NCBI GenBank assembly: GCA_942492025.1
Contig: CALODJ010000006.1
Coordinates: 1-64,000 of the forward strand
Direction: 5' to 3'
DNA: 64,000 bases
From: JABDQW01 sp942492025
Lineage (GTDB): Bacteria; Pseudomonadota; Gammaproteobacteria; SZUA-229
The stretch's first letter is position 1. Each line of letters begins with the position of its first letter. The notes under the pieces are model-generated. The model saw nothing but the letters and a program-made list of their open reading frames with translations. It made no database searches and had not been told where the DNA came from. The translations under genes were made by a program, and so were the position numbers. Shown here piece by piece: positions 1 to 9,839 of the stretch.

Positions 1-997
1 CGGCGGTGCCTACGATTATTCCCGCTGCCACAATCAGCATGATCATCTTCAGATAATGGATTGCGATTGTGAAGTTGTCGTACCCAAACGCCTTGAGTGC
101 GGCAATCTGTTCGCGTTGATTTCAGCGAGGCGTGTGACGACGACATTCAACAAAAACGCTGCCACACCAAGAAAGATAACAGGGAACAGCCCGGCCAGGG
201 TTTCCATCTGTTTGAGCTCCTGGGTAAGGAATTTGTGCGAAACCTGGTCTTCGCGAATATAGGCGCCAGTGCTGCCATAGGGTTTCAGGGATCATATCAA
301 GTCGGTGTCGATCACATCCTACTCCTTTGCATCAGCGGACAAAGTGATCACGACGTCATTGAAGGCGCCATCCATTTCGTAGGCATGAGACAGCGGTGTA
401 CGAGCCATCCACATAACACCGAAATGCTCAAAGTCAGGGGAAATTACCACCAGGACATAGCTGGTGGATGTATTCCAGTGGGCTTCCTATACCGACTATC
501 TCTTAATTGCTTGCGCTTCCCTCGGATGATGATATGGAGTTGGTCGCCTGGATGAAAGCCGTGTGCTTCTGCGTATGTGTTACTGATGACGATTTCGTCA
601 TCACGACCTACTTCGACCAGTCGGCCGCTACGCAAGTAAAGACGATTGAGCAAAGGTTCACCACGGTCAGGAATGGATGTGACCACGCCGGTAACGGTTC
701 GGGAAATCCCTCGATGTCAATAGTGATCGGCGCTACAACGCGGGTATCAATCTTGTCTAAGCCTTCAATGGTTGCAATGCGCTGTTTGACTGATTCCGGC
801 GCGCGTTTTAGCGGTGCGAAAACTTCGGCAAAGCGATAGTCACGGTAGTACAGTTCACGACTGAGCTGGAGCGAATCAAGCGTGCTGAGAAACATGATAA
901 AACACGCCACGCCGCTTGCCATAACGGCAACGATCGCAAACGCTTGCCCTCGCAGGCGATTCATATCCCGAAACAATTTACGATCGAGTGCAAGCAT
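1..997 (-). pseudogene. ABC exporter permease (FtsX/MacB type), frameshifted and cut by the window edge
   Basis: Reading leftwards from an ATG at 997, the product starts with a cytoplasmic basic stretch (FRDMNRLRGQAFAIV) and a membrane span, then a periplasmic domain, as in large two-module FtsX-type permeases. The frame changes near 690 (after EGFPEPL the family sequence resumes as TGVVTSIPDRGEP), again near 500, and again near 430, where FGVMWMARTPLSHAYEMDG reads in another frame. At the edge, REQIAALKAFGYDN followed by a hydrophobic span is the usual FtsX-domain core. No single frame gives an intact protein. It pairs with the broken ATPase at 1036-1756, so the transporter is most likely dead, unless the frameshifts are assembly errors. 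The substrate cannot be told. Confidence 0.7.
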
Positions 998-1035
998 GAT
1001 TACCAGGCCAGCTCCGATGGTGCTTTTGTTGGTGT

Positions 1036-1756
1036 TTATCTCATCGCTGATAATTTGACCATCACACCAAACGAACCAACCCCGGTGTTGGCCATCTGGG
1101 TAATATCTTCATTGATGACGCCATAGCGACTGTTGCAGGTTAGAAATTCCTCGTTAACTTGTTCAATTACTCCCAGTACGGCAACACCTGTTTTTCAGGT
1201 CCAGTGCACCTGTTGGTTCGTCGCAGAGTAATACGTCGGGTCGGCTAGGTAATCGCACGTGCAATGGCTACGCGTTGTTGCTCACCACCGGACATTTGCG
1301 AAGGGAAGTGGTCAATTCGGTCGCCAAGATTAACGAGTTCGAGTGCTTCCACAGGGGTAAGAGGGTTTGTTGATATTTCGGTTACCAGTGCAACATTTTC
1401 ACGTGCTGTGAGGCTTAGAATCGGATTATAGAACTGAAATACAAATCCAACGTTTTCACGGCGGTAGTTGGTGAGTATTGAATCCTTGTAGGTCGTCAGA
1501 TCATGGTCTTTGTACTGCTTCACTGGTGGGTACATCAAGTCCGCCCAGAATATTCAGCAGGGTTGATTTACCGCTTCCCGAGGGTCCCAGCAGCACGACA
1601 AATTCACTTTCGTAGAGATACAGATTGACACCGCGCAAAGCATGGACCTGTACCTCGCCCATCTGGTATGTCTTGGTGACTGTCTCTGCATAGAATACAA
1701 TCGGCGTGGTGGAGAGCGTTCAATTTTGAATGTCCGGGTGATTTGCTATCGATCAT
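1036..1756 (-). pseudogene. ABC transporter ATP-binding protein (LolD/MacB type), multiply frameshifted
   Basis: From an ATG at 1756 the sequence shows, in different frames, TYQMGEVQVHALRGVNL, a Walker A motif GPSGSGKST near 1565-1590, a Q-loop region (VGFVFQFYNPILSLTARENV), the signature SGGEQQRVAIARAI near 1260-1290, and Walker B with D-loop (PDVLLCDEPTGALDLK) near 1190-1240. The frame shifts after Walker A, after the signature and after Walker B, ending at a TAA near 1036. All motifs are recognisable, so decay is recent or the shifts are sequencing errors. It lies directly upstream of the broken permease and would have powered it. Confidence 0.75.
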
Positions 1757-1859
1757 GTTAATCCTGTGTGGGTGATTCTATCAACATCAGGATGAACAAA
1801 GGTGAGTCTGGTCTATTTGCGCGGTATTCCTTGATCCACGCTCGAGCAATGGTCCTTAC

Positions 1860-3510
1860 TCAAGGCTCCTGTCCAGTTTCCGATATTGAAACCCATTGCC
1901 TTACAGACCCACGACCATGGACATCTCCCACAAAAAATTCTGGCAATGTGTCTGGCAGCTCGGTCAGCGATGGTCCGAAATGGTTGTTCACCCACGAGTC
2001 TTTGTAACCGGAAAGTCTAATTAGCGTCGGAAATACCTGAAAGTGGCTCGTCTTGCCGTAATTGGCCTCCTGTACCGCCTTGAATCTTTCCAAGACTCGC
2101 GTGTCGTTGGAAAAAACCATCATCGGCACAATACCTTCGAAACGATTTGCTCTCGGCCTGCAGTGAGTAGCCAATGTTCCATCGTCAACTATATTTTGCC
2201 CATGATCACTCGTATATATAATCACGTATGTTCCAAAATCGCCGCTTTTGGCTAACAGGTCTTTAAACCAGTCATCGACACTCCAGCGTATTCCATTCAT
2301 ATAAGAATTAAGGGATATTTCCCTGTCATTCATTGGCTCACCCTGCTCTAGGACAGGATTGAAGAAATAGTACTCTCTGGGATGACTCCTGAAGTATGGA
2401 AAATGAATTCCATATTTATTGAGCATGATAAAGGTCTTGCCGGGTTGCTTGAGCAGATCGATTAGTTTGTCACGTGCAACGCGGTCGCTTTCGTAGGCGA
2501 TTTTCTGCCGAGTTCTATGAATTTCGTCAACGAAAGAGGCCTCATACTCATTCATGAAGTTTTGGTAATTCGCCCATTCCTCGGCACTCTGGGCATCCAG
2601 GTAAACATTGTAAAACCCTGCCTTCCTGGTAAATTGCCAAATCGAAGGTTTCTTTAAGCTTATTTGATTGTGGTCTGGAATCTCCTCTTTTCTCACGCCC
2701 GTCCTAAGGATGAGGTTGGAATAGTGACTACAGTTTGAGGATGAAGCGGCTAATCCATAATTCACGATTCCAGTTTCCAGAGAGCGCAGATAGGGTGTCG
2801 TATCTTTTTTGTTTAAATTGATTCCCAGAATGTCCGCGCGGATACTTTCATCCACAATCAGGACGATTTTCTCTACCTGTGGATCTAAAGAACCCGGGTA
2901 AGTAACCTCAGATCTTTCGCCAACGTAAATCCGACTCTGACTGGCAAATACAAGTATTGCCGGAACCCTGAAAAAGGAGGGGTATCTATCAAAAAAGCCA
3001 TACTGTATTGCAGACCAAGAGTGATAAGTATGACGGCGCTTATTGGAACGAAATAGAACTTCTTGGAAAAATTCAATTTCGTAAATTCTGGTAACCGCTC
3101 AACAAAAAATATAACTGGAATAAGCGCTATCAAAAATGGTATTGCCGCTAAGCCAAAATTCTCAACCACTTCCCAAAACCACCATTGAAAATATCGACGA
3201 TAAGGGTTGCCTGTTGGAAATCAATAGGCGAGTTTGAGATATCGTAGGAACCAATATTGAAAAGGAAGAAGAATAGAAAAAACGGTAAAGTTATTTTTCG
3301 AAAAAGGCTGCGACCACTAAAGAATATTAAGTAAGCACCCAACAGGCTCCAGAAAAACAATGCCAATGACAAGAAGAACTCGATTATCTTGCCTTGACTC
3401 CACAGAAACCGAAACGGATAAGAAAAATCGTAGAACATACTAAACTCTACTAGCAAAAGAATAGCCACTGACCCTAGAGCGATAGTCTTTCTCAAGTTCG
3501 AATTTAACAT
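1860..3510 (-). pseudogene. membrane-anchored sulfatase-fold transferase (phosphoethanolamine transferase-like), two frameshifts
   Basis: Three consecutive frames make up one gene of about 550 codons. An N-terminal part from an ATG at 3510 has several hydrophobic spans. The frame changes at about 3150-3170 and again at about 2885, where LTYPGSLDPQVEKI would run through. The C-terminal domain has the alkaline phosphatase/sulfatase signatures: IVLIVDESIRADILG (metal ligand region), a serine-rich nucleophile loop SSSNCSHYSN and YTSDHGQ (metal-binding DHG). This matches the architecture of the EptA/CptA family, which decorates lipid A or core sugars. The acceptor is unknown. Base composition is more AT-rich than the downstream housekeeping genes, which fits acquisition. 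The frameshifts may be real inactivation or assembly errors. Confidence 0.6.
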
Positions 3511-3731
3511 AGTAATTCCCCGTCAAACCGGTCGTACGAAACCATCCTCAGAACGCAAGGAATAGCCTCGCACAGATCTCAATGCTCACTTCCACTGAAG
3601 AGAAAACTGGTTCTGACAAAGGGATGCTGATCCCTCTTTCCTCAAAAATTTTCCGACACAATGTATCGAGACGTCTTAAGCCTTTTTTAGAGTAGTCAAC
3701 ATTTTTTTATAAAAATTTTTTCTAAGGCTGG

Positions 3732-3765
<34 letters not shown>

Positions 3766-4075
3766 ATCTACGTAGATTGTAAGCTTTTCCCTTTCATAAA
3801 AAAAAAAATTAAGAGGGGTTTGAATACCGATGGGTCTGACGAATATGGAGGCCAAAAATCGAGCGCCGGCCATAGGGAATTTGATCGACTGATAAATTGA
3901 ATGTTACAACGAGGGCTGGCTGTAAATGTATAACGTAGTTTGGCTCCTCCTGTTAAGCAACAGTACTGCTAGATAAATCAAAATAGTTGCCTCGTCATAA
4001 AAGTACGTGGGCTGGTTTTTGGTACGGTTAGAAATATTTAATTGAAATTTCACTATTACGATAGTCACTCGTATT

Positions 4076-4846
4076 CTAGTCGGTTTGACAATGCAACACC
4101 GCATACTGACCAGAATTAAATTGCATCCCGCCAAACGACCAAATGTACTTGTCTTTAAAATAACAATTATTTGACTCGGCAAAATTCTTCAGTGGTTCAG
4201 TTGTACCCACCGTTTCAAGATAGATCTCAAAATTTCTATCAGGACAACAAGCTTTCTGCTTCGCATCTTTCGATGGTTCCGTCAATATTATAACTTTATG
4301 CCCCATAAAATGTGCCTGCTCATTTAACAGATAATAAACGTGGTTTTCATTACTATACCCATCGGGCGCATCACTAATATAGTTATTTTCATTAAAGTCT
4401 TCGAGGACATCTAGATATTTGTCGAAACGAATAGAAGACGCGTTATCTGCCTTATCTAACTTAACTGCATTGTGTAATTTCTTTTCAAGCGCAGTGGCAC
4501 TTAATGAACTACTTGTAGGTTCTAAACTCGTAGATTCATTTTCTGAAGTAGATTCATTTATTGAACATTGCCACCCCCATGACTCCAGCTTTTCAACTAA
4601 AGCCTTGGCCTTGTTTTCACAATAGCTTTCATTATTCTGTGCTTGCCACAAAATACGATCATCAACATTTTCAGTTGGTTTCCGGTAAATTACAGAACAA
4701 GGTATATGAGATGGACTATCAGGATAATAAATATCCACATATCTTTTTAAGTTTGCGCTTTCGCACAACCATGATTGAGCGAAAGCATGTGATAGTGGCA
4801 CAACAACTAAAACTAAACATACAGGCACGGCTTTAATGCATTTCAT
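4076..4846 (-). CDS. unknown secreted protein, 256 aa
   Basis: The function is not recognised. The product begins with a clear Sec signal peptide (MKCIKAVPVCLVLVVVPLSH, cleavage likely after AFA-Q near residue 23). The mature part has an N-terminal module of about 75 residues with four cysteines (WLCES, PCSVIY, YCENKAKALVEKLESWGWQC). This is the kind of disulfide-bonded periplasmic module seen in many gammaproteobacterial hypothetical proteins. A serine/threonine-rich linker follows at about 97-118, then a second domain with a CCPD motif. Codon use is AT-rich like the region to its left. It stands alone between the T tract and a repeat element, so context gives no function. Confidence 0.7.
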   Translation of the reverse strand: MKCIKAVPVCLVLVVVPLSHAFAQSWLCESANLKRYVDIYYPDSPSHIPCSVIYRKPTENVDDRILWQAQNNESYCENKAKALVEKLESWGWQCSINESTSENESTSLEPTSSSLSATALEKKLHNAVKLDKADNASSIRFDKYLDVLEDFNENNYISDAPDGYSNENHVYYLLNEQAHFMGHKVIILTEPSKDAKQKACCPDRNFEIYLETVGTTEPLKNFAESNNCYFKDKYIWSFGGMQFNSGQYAVLHCQTD

Positions 4847-4960
4847 GAAATCTCTCCCACTAGAACATTAAGGCTAATATATTCTAAGTCCGATAACAAT
4901 TTCTAATCAGCATGGCCCATTCTGAACATGGCACCAGCGGCATCAACACGTTATGGCAGC

Positions 4961-4981
4961 TCGAGCCTGATTCAGGCTCGA
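4961..4981. repeat. perfect hairpin, 10-bp arms
   Basis: TCGAGCCTGA is followed by one T and its exact reverse complement. It lies in the gap between the secreted protein and the first repeat element. No U-run follows on either strand, so it is not a standard intrinsic terminator. Confidence 0.7.
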
Positions 4982-5016
4982 ACCGATCCCGAAAGTTTTT
5001 CCGAAATTTCCGGTAC

Positions 5017-5331
5017 TAGCCCGCATTTCTCACCAGGCGGCGTGGAATACTGGTAAGGCATTGGTTTTTTGGAGTGAAGCGCGGATGATCAAAAATACAG
5101 TGTGTTATTCATACAGGCCCATCATGGTTCAGGCGAGTCTTCTTTTGCATGAGATCGTAGGGTGCGCGCTGTGCGCACCGTGAATACTCAGTGTGCTGGG
5201 CTGTTTCGGTGCGCACGGCGCACCCTACGGCCGCTTCGCCCAAGCTGTTGCTACGCTTTTCGCTCCAGAGCGGCGCTTACGAATACGAATCCTGCGCCTG
5301 CTCCCGTGATCCTGGTGAGAAATGCGGGCTA
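5017..5331 (+). mobile_element. MITE-like element, copy A (315 bp with TA flanks)
   Basis: The ends are perfect inverted repeats: TA then GCCCGCATTTCTCACCAGG on the left, and CCTGGTGAGAAATGCGGGC then TA on the right. The interior is non-coding. It includes a second palindrome (5157-5228) that starts GTAGGGTGCGC and ends GCGCACCCTAC. The same interior occurs at 7986, 15743, 26399, 28785 and 59573. No transposase is encoded. The rest of the gap (5332-5577) shows nothing I can identify. Confidence 0.85.
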
Positions 5332-5577
5332 GCGAAGCCACGCCCAGGTCGCCCCCGTTGGGTGGCGATGTATTAATGTCGGGATATTGGGGGACATCAA
5401 TTAAGCCATATCGCTGAGTATTTCGTTTTAGAAAGAATCGGTAGTATTTCAAATACGATAGCTAAGCTTGATGCGCGTATGGAGGGCGATAAAAAGCTGG
5501 CCAGGACAGTGGTAAGGATAAAGAGTGGATATGATACTTGACCCCTATACGATAGACCCTATAAATTGGACTGTTTG

Positions 5578-7062
5578 TTACAAGGGATTCAGGTTTGCGT
5601 CGACAGCATTCAGGCGCAGGCCATCCGGGTCGGCAACCGTGGCATCCGGGATCCATGGCGCCAGACAGGCGCGGTCCTGTACGCAGGGATCCGTCAGGGT
5701 CTTCAAAAACTCGATGATATGGCCGATCTGTTCATCGCTCAGCTCGAGGATCGGGACGGAAAAAATGCCGATGAGCCGGTTTAGCGCCAATTTGTCAAGT
5801 GCCTTCTGGGTGTTGATCAGCATGTCATCGGTCTGGCCACTGCTGACGATCGATGCCTCGAGCTGGTTGAAGTCATACGTATTCACTGCTGTCTGTGGAT
5901 CCAGATGGTGCCGGATCACGGCTTCCAGTGAGGTGTACGCACCGGCGTGGCCCCATGGACCTGTCTCGGTGACATTCAGCAAGGAGGGCGTGCGGAAGGC
6001 ATACAAGTCGTTGTCAGCACCGGTGATGCGGAATCGGCCGAAGTCATCCGTTCCTGTTTCGCCATCCCCTTTGCCGCGTCCGATCTGCGGCATCGCCAGC
6101 ACGTGGAACAGTTCATCGGTGAAAAAATCGCCGCGGTGGCAGCTTATACAGCTGGCGCCGTCGACCCGGGTAGGCAGCATGAAAAGCAGGGCGCCGCGTC
6201 TGGCCGCCTCGCTGATCGCTGTATCGTCGCCCAGCATAAAAGCTTTCCACGGTGAATTCACAAACACCTGTGAACGCACGTATTCCCCCAGCGCTTCGGC
6301 TATACGGTCGTAGGAAATGATATCGTCGCCATAAACAGCGGCAAATTCCAGACGCCAGCCCTCATAGGTGGCCAGGCGGGCTGCAAGTTCGTTACGCACA
6401 TCGTCGTTCGTGACCAGGGTGAGAAAGTCAAAACCACGCATGTCTTCGACCGACGTGACCGGGAAACGCGCCAGCGCAGTCGGCAGGTTGGCGCCGGCGT
6501 TGGGATCAACGACCAGGTTCCCCAGATCGTCGGTTGCCGAATCCGGCGTGACAATACCAAAACCGAAATCACCCGGGCTACCATTGAGGTTGACGAACTT
6601 GTCCAGGCTTTCGATGCGGCCATCATAGGTCATTACCCGGTCCCACATGCCGGCGTTGAATGTTGTCGGTGCGTTTCTGGCGACCGTAGGACCACCATCG
6701 TAGTTAGGCGCTGTTGACAGATGAAATCTGCCCGGGCCTACCAGGTCGGGATTTTCCGCATCCACCCCGATGGGCAGCGACAGGTCATCGGCACCACCCA
6801 GTACCGGGTGGTGGCAGCTCACGCAGGCAGCATCCTGGTCGAGACCGAGTGCTTTGCTGTAAAACAGTTTCATGCCCAGCTGGGCCTTCGGATCTGTGAT
6901 GCTTGGCAGAAGCCGCAGCGTTGTCGGATCGCCGGTAAGTCCGAGAGCGACACCAACACTGCGCACACGAAGTGGCGATATGTCTTCTTCGTCGACGACG
7001 TCGCACGCGACGAGCACCAACGAGGCAAGAAGGATGGCTAGAACTGGATAAGACTTTGACAT
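5578..7062 (-). CDS. di-heme cytochrome c peroxidase family lipoprotein, 494 aa
   Basis: The product belongs to the bacterial di-heme peroxidase/MauG family, which acts in the periplasm on hydrogen peroxide or on protein substrates. The N-terminus is a lipoprotein signal (hydrophobic stretch ending LVLVAC with cysteine near residue 20), so it is probably membrane-anchored. Two c-type heme sites are visible: CVSCH near residue 80 and CISCH near residue 305, the usual spacing of the high- and low-potential hemes. The sequence around the first (GMKLFYSKALGLDQDAACVS) is typical. The C-terminal part (FRTPSLLNVTETGPWGHAGA) is the conserved segment that carries the methionine or equivalent region in this family. 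The length, about 490 residues, exceeds simple CcpA (about 330). It is monocistronic as far as can be seen. Its physiological substrate is uncertain. Confidence 0.85.
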   Translation of the reverse strand: MSKSYPVLAILLASLVLVACDVVDEEDISPLRVRSVGVALGLTGDPTTLRLLPSITDPKAQLGMKLFYSKALGLDQDAACVSCHHPVLGGADDLSLPIGVDAENPDLVGPGRFHLSTAPNYDGGPTVARNAPTTFNAGMWDRVMTYDGRIESLDKFVNLNGSPGDFGFGIVTPDSATDDLGNLVVDPNAGANLPTALARFPVTSVEDMRGFDFLTLVTNDDVRNELAARLATYEGWRLEFAAVYGDDIISYDRIAEALGEYVRSQVFVNSPWKAFMLGDDTAISEAARRGALLFMLPTRVDGASCISCHRGDFFTDELFHVLAMPQIGRGKGDGETGTDDFGRFRITGADNDLYAFRTPSLLNVTETGPWGHAGAYTSLEAVIRHHLDPQTAVNTYDFNQLEASIVSSGQTDDMLINTQKALDKLALNRLIGIFSVPILELSDEQIGHIIEFLKTLTDPCVQDRACLAPWIPDATVADPDGLRLNAVDANLNPL

Positions 7063-7240
7063 CTGAGAATTTATTATGAATGAGCCCGTTGTCGACGTGC
7101 TGATGATGGCGCGCCGGAATTCAGATAACTAAACAACTATTTTCAGACGCTGTGATTGAGAATAAGTTCATGCTTTTGTGCTTTTTTACAATCGCTCAAT
7201 CCGTCTGTAAAGGACGATTCCAGCCTGTATTCACAAAGCG

Positions 7241-7275
7241 GCATTGCCCACCTTAGTCACTATGGTGGGCAATGC
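7241..7275. repeat. hairpin with 12-bp perfect arms downstream of ppa
   Basis: GCATTGCCCACC pairs exactly with GGTGGGCAATGC across an 11-nt loop. It lies 24 bases beyond the ppa stop on the minus strand. It could act in transcript termination or stability but has no U-run. A degenerate end of the TA-flanked element (CCTGGAAATGCGGGCTA) sits between it and ppa. The rest of 7063-7240 shows nothing clear. Confidence 0.6.
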
Positions 7276-7298
7276 TCAGCCCTGCCTGGAAATGCGGG

Positions 7299-7847
7299 CT
7301 AGAAATTCGGCTTGACCGGGGCTTCCTTGTACATGGCCACACTGGCCAAAATTTCGTCCTTGGCATCATCAACGCCCCCCCAGCCCTCGACGCGAACCCA
7401 CTTGCCTTCATCCAGGTCCTTGTAGTGCTCGAAAAAATGCGCGATCTGCTCCAGCAGCATTGGCTGTATGTCATTGACATTGCTCGCTTTTCTGAAAGAT
7501 TTGCACAGTTTATCAACAGGCACGGCGAGGACCTTGGCATCGTCGCCGGACTCATCGGTCATTTTGAGTACGCCGACCGGCCGGCAGGCAATCACGGAGC
7601 CTGCAATCAGCGGCACCGGGGTCACGACCAGCACATCGACCGGATCACCGTCTTTCGACAGTGTGTGGGGTACATAACCGTAGTTGCAGGGGTAGTGCAT
7701 CGCTGTGCTCATAAAACGGTCGACGAACATCGCACCCGTTTCCTTGTCGACTTCGTATTTGACGGGGTCGCTGTGTGACGGAATTTCAATGATGACATTG
7801 ATCTCATTCGGCACGTCATTGCCCGAGGTGACTCTGTCGATGTTCAT
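7299..7847 (-). CDS. ppa: inorganic pyrophosphatase, family I
   Basis: A soluble cytoplasmic Mg-dependent enzyme that hydrolyses pyrophosphate and so drives biosynthetic reactions. Family I landmarks are present in order: IEIPSHSDPVKYEVDKE, the stretch MHYPCNYGYVPHT, the metal site DGDPVDVLV, and CRPVGVLKMTDESGDDAKV with its conserved acidic residues. The C-terminal HFFEHYKDLDEGKWVRVEGW is also standard. Length from the ATG at 7847 is 182 residues, normal for bacteria. I prefer this ATG because AGTGAG precedes it at good distance; a GTG four codons upstream (7859) is possible. The TAG stop is formed by the CTA at the end of a degenerate repeat end (GCGGGCTA). Confidence 0.95.
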   Translation of the reverse strand: MNIDRVTSGNDVPNEINVIIEIPSHSDPVKYEVDKETGAMFVDRFMSTAMHYPCNYGYVPHTLSKDGDPVDVLVVTPVPLIAGSVIACRPVGVLKMTDESGDDAKVLAVPVDKLCKSFRKASNVNDIQPMLLEQIAHFFEHYKDLDEGKWVRVEGWGGVDDAKDEILASVAMYKEAPVKPNF

Positions 7848-7985
7848 TATTTGGCTCACTAGTTGATGACAGCGCAGATACTACCACGATCAGGCCTGTG
7901 CCGACGAACCTGCAACGGGCGGGGCAAGCCACTGGCCATAGGCGAAGTGAGCGCTCTGGCCGCATCAGATAATGCCGTTTATCTC

Positions 7986-8462
7986 TAGCCTGCATTTCTC
8001 ACCAGGATCACGGGAGCAGGCGCAGGACTTAGCCCGTATGTCTCACCAGATCGACGAGCCCTCACTTGATCTTTGAATCCACAAAGCATTTTGCTCAGTC
8101 GGAAATACACAAGGCTATTCCGCTTCTTCGCAAAATTCTCTGTGAATCCAAATCTCGGCGTGAACATCTCGCCCCCTGGTGAGACATACGGGCTGGTGTT
8201 CGTAAGCGCCGCTCTGGAGCGAAAAGCGTAGCAACAGCTTGGGCGAAGCGGCCGTAGGGTGCGCCGTGCGCACCGAAACAGCCCACCACACTGAAGATTC
8301 ACGGTGCGCACAGCGCACCCTACGATCTCATGCAAACGAAGACCCGCCTGAACCATGATAGGCCTGTATGAATAACACACTGTATTTTTGATTATCCGAG
8401 CTATATCAAAAAGACCAATGCCTTATCAGTATTCTACGACGCCTGGTGAGAAATGCGGGCTA
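7986..8462 (-). mobile_element. MITE-like element, copy B, with a second element inserted
   Basis: The reverse-orientation copy of the 315-bp family. The left end TAGCCTGCATTTCTCACC and the right end GGTGAGAAATGCGGGCTA are both flanked by TA. The internal GTAGGGTGCGCC palindrome is at 8254-8323. A further segment at 8030-8194 interrupts the usual order between GGAGCAGGCGCAGGA and GTTCGTAAGCGCC. The gap 8463-8651 before the pilin operon has no repeat or gene that I can support. Confidence 0.8.
8030..8194. mobile_element. second MITE-like family, nested inside copy B (about 165 bp)
   Basis: The ends TAGCCCGTATGTCTCACC and GGTGAGACATACGGGCT are inverted repeats closely related to, but distinct from, those of the host element. 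The interior (for example GAGCCCTCACTTGATC) is unrelated to the host. Partial copies of this interior recur at about 41974-42030 and, internally deleted, at 45378-45467. It is non-coding. Confidence 0.7.
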
Positions 8463-8651
8463 GTTTCCGCCGTTTTATGGCTAATGCAGATTCATTGTCT
8501 ATGCTTTATTAAACCGCAGTTCTTTATGCAGCTCATGCTTTAGTGCTAGTTCAATGAATAAAAAGAAAAAAAATCAGCCGCTTGTCTGCGATATAAACAC
8601 CTCCGTCCTTATTGCTCTGTTATTACAAATTATCTGTCTTAGAGTATCAGT

Positions 8652-9245
8652 ATGAAAAAATTACTCGGATATACGCTGATTGAGTTGATGGCCGTGCTAG
8701 CCGTGGTATCGATTCTGGCCACTGTGGGATTGCCCCTGATGAACGTGTTCTTCGAGAGCAATCGCATGATCAGTAATACCAACGAACTAGTCGCCGGATT
8801 GCACATTGCACGCAGCGAGGCGATCAAGCAGCAGTCGCGGGTCACCATGTGCCAGAGCAGCGATCAGGCGACGTGTACCAATAGCGGCAAGTGGGAAGAC
8901 GGTTTTATCGTTTTCCTCGATAACGGTGGCGCTGCAGCAGGAAATGCCACGGTCGATCCTGGCGAACGTATCCTGCGGGTTAATGCCGGCGCCGACGGTA
9001 ACCAGGTGACGATTCGCAGCAATGATGCTTTGAACCAGATCACCAATTCTGTGACCTTCACTTCACGCGGCCTGCCCAAGGCGACAAACGGTGCCGCACA
9101 GTCCGGTCTTTTTCGTGTCTGTGATGACCGCGGTTTGATCGTGACCGCCGATGGCGCATCGACCGTTGCGCGTGGTGTCGTGCTGAGCCTGTCTGGTCGC
9201 GTACGAACGACTAAAAATGTAGTGAAGATCGCTTCCTGTCCATAA
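8652..9245 (+). CDS. type IV pilus minor pilin, GspH/FimT family
   Basis: First gene of the minor pilin operon. The prepilin signal is MKKLLG followed by YTLIELMAVLAVVSILATVG: cleavage after Gly6, an aromatic +1 (Tyr instead of the usual Phe) and Glu at +5, then the hydrophobic helix. The globular part (ARSEAIKQQSRVTMCQSS, WEDGFIVFLD, and GRVRTT near the end) is that of GspH/FimT pseudopilins, which help prime pilus assembly. 197 aa, slightly longer than FimU. It is followed after 39 nt by pilV. A weak purine stretch precedes the ATG. Confidence 0.88.
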   Translation: MKKLLGYTLIELMAVLAVVSILATVGLPLMNVFFESNRMISNTNELVAGLHIARSEAIKQQSRVTMCQSSDQATCTNSGKWEDGFIVFLDNGGAAAGNATVDPGERILRVNAGADGNQVTIRSNDALNQITNSVTFTSRGLPKATNGAAQSGLFRVCDDRGLIVTADGASTVARGVVLSLSGRVRTTKNVVKIASCP

Positions 9246-9284
9246 GGCATCCATCGTGAGAATTATTCAGGGTTTCGAAACGTC

Positions 9285-9821
9285 ATGAACGAACGAATTA
9301 CTCAACAGCGAGTCCTCTGCCAGCCCGTTGGCCGATGCAATCAAGCCGGTTTCAGCTTAATCGAAGCACTGGTGGCTTTTCTGATCCTCTCGATCGGTAT
9401 GCTTGGGATTGCATCATTGCAGACGATGTCTCTGAAGGCAGGCCATACCGCCACACTCAGAATGGCAGCCGTTATGAAAACCGATGAAATACTGGAAAGC
9501 ATGCGCGCTAATCCTTCGGCTGTGCTGAGTTATGCCGCCGGAACCGCGGATTCCGGCGCAGATAATGGTTGCAGCCAGACGACAGTGATCGCGGTTGTGT
9601 GCTCACCGGTACAGCTGGCAGCGGATGATATTTTCAGATGGAAGCGTTCCTTGACGGATGCTTTGCCGAACAATGCGTCGACAACCGCCAGTGTTGTCGT
9701 TACACCACCGGTGCCGCCCGAAACCATGACCAATATTGTGGTGACCATCAACTGGAGCGAACGTGATGTCGACAATGGTGGCGCCACCAATATGAATTAC
9801 TCGGTAACAGCACAGATGTAA
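9285..9821 (+). CDS. pilV: type IV pilus modification protein PilV
   Basis: Minor pilin of the PilV family. It has an unusually long leader of about 23 residues ending in NQAG, then FSLIEALVAFLILSIGMLGI with Glu5, the signature of PilV (the I-E-A-L-V pattern and SIGMLGIA). The following segment LQTMSLKAGHTATLRMAA and the DEILESMRANP helix are conserved in the family. 178 aa, normal. The globular domain has two cysteines (GCSQTT and VCSP) that may pair. It lies between the FimT-like gene and pilW, the order seen in Pseudomonas (fimU-pilV-pilW-pilX-pilY1). Confidence 0.9.
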   Translation: MNERITQQRVLCQPVGRCNQAGFSLIEALVAFLILSIGMLGIASLQTMSLKAGHTATLRMAAVMKTDEILESMRANPSAVLSYAAGTADSGADNGCSQTTVIAVVCSPVQLAADDIFRWKRSLTDALPNNASTTASVVVTPPVPPETMTNIVVTINWSERDVDNGGATNMNYSVTAQM

Positions 9822-9839
9822 GCCAGCAGGTTGCGAACG

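Noticed and set aside
2850..3170. Programmed frameshifting in the sulfatase-type gene
   Set aside because: No slippery heptamer with a downstream structure was evident, and neighbouring genes are also broken, so decay or error is simpler.
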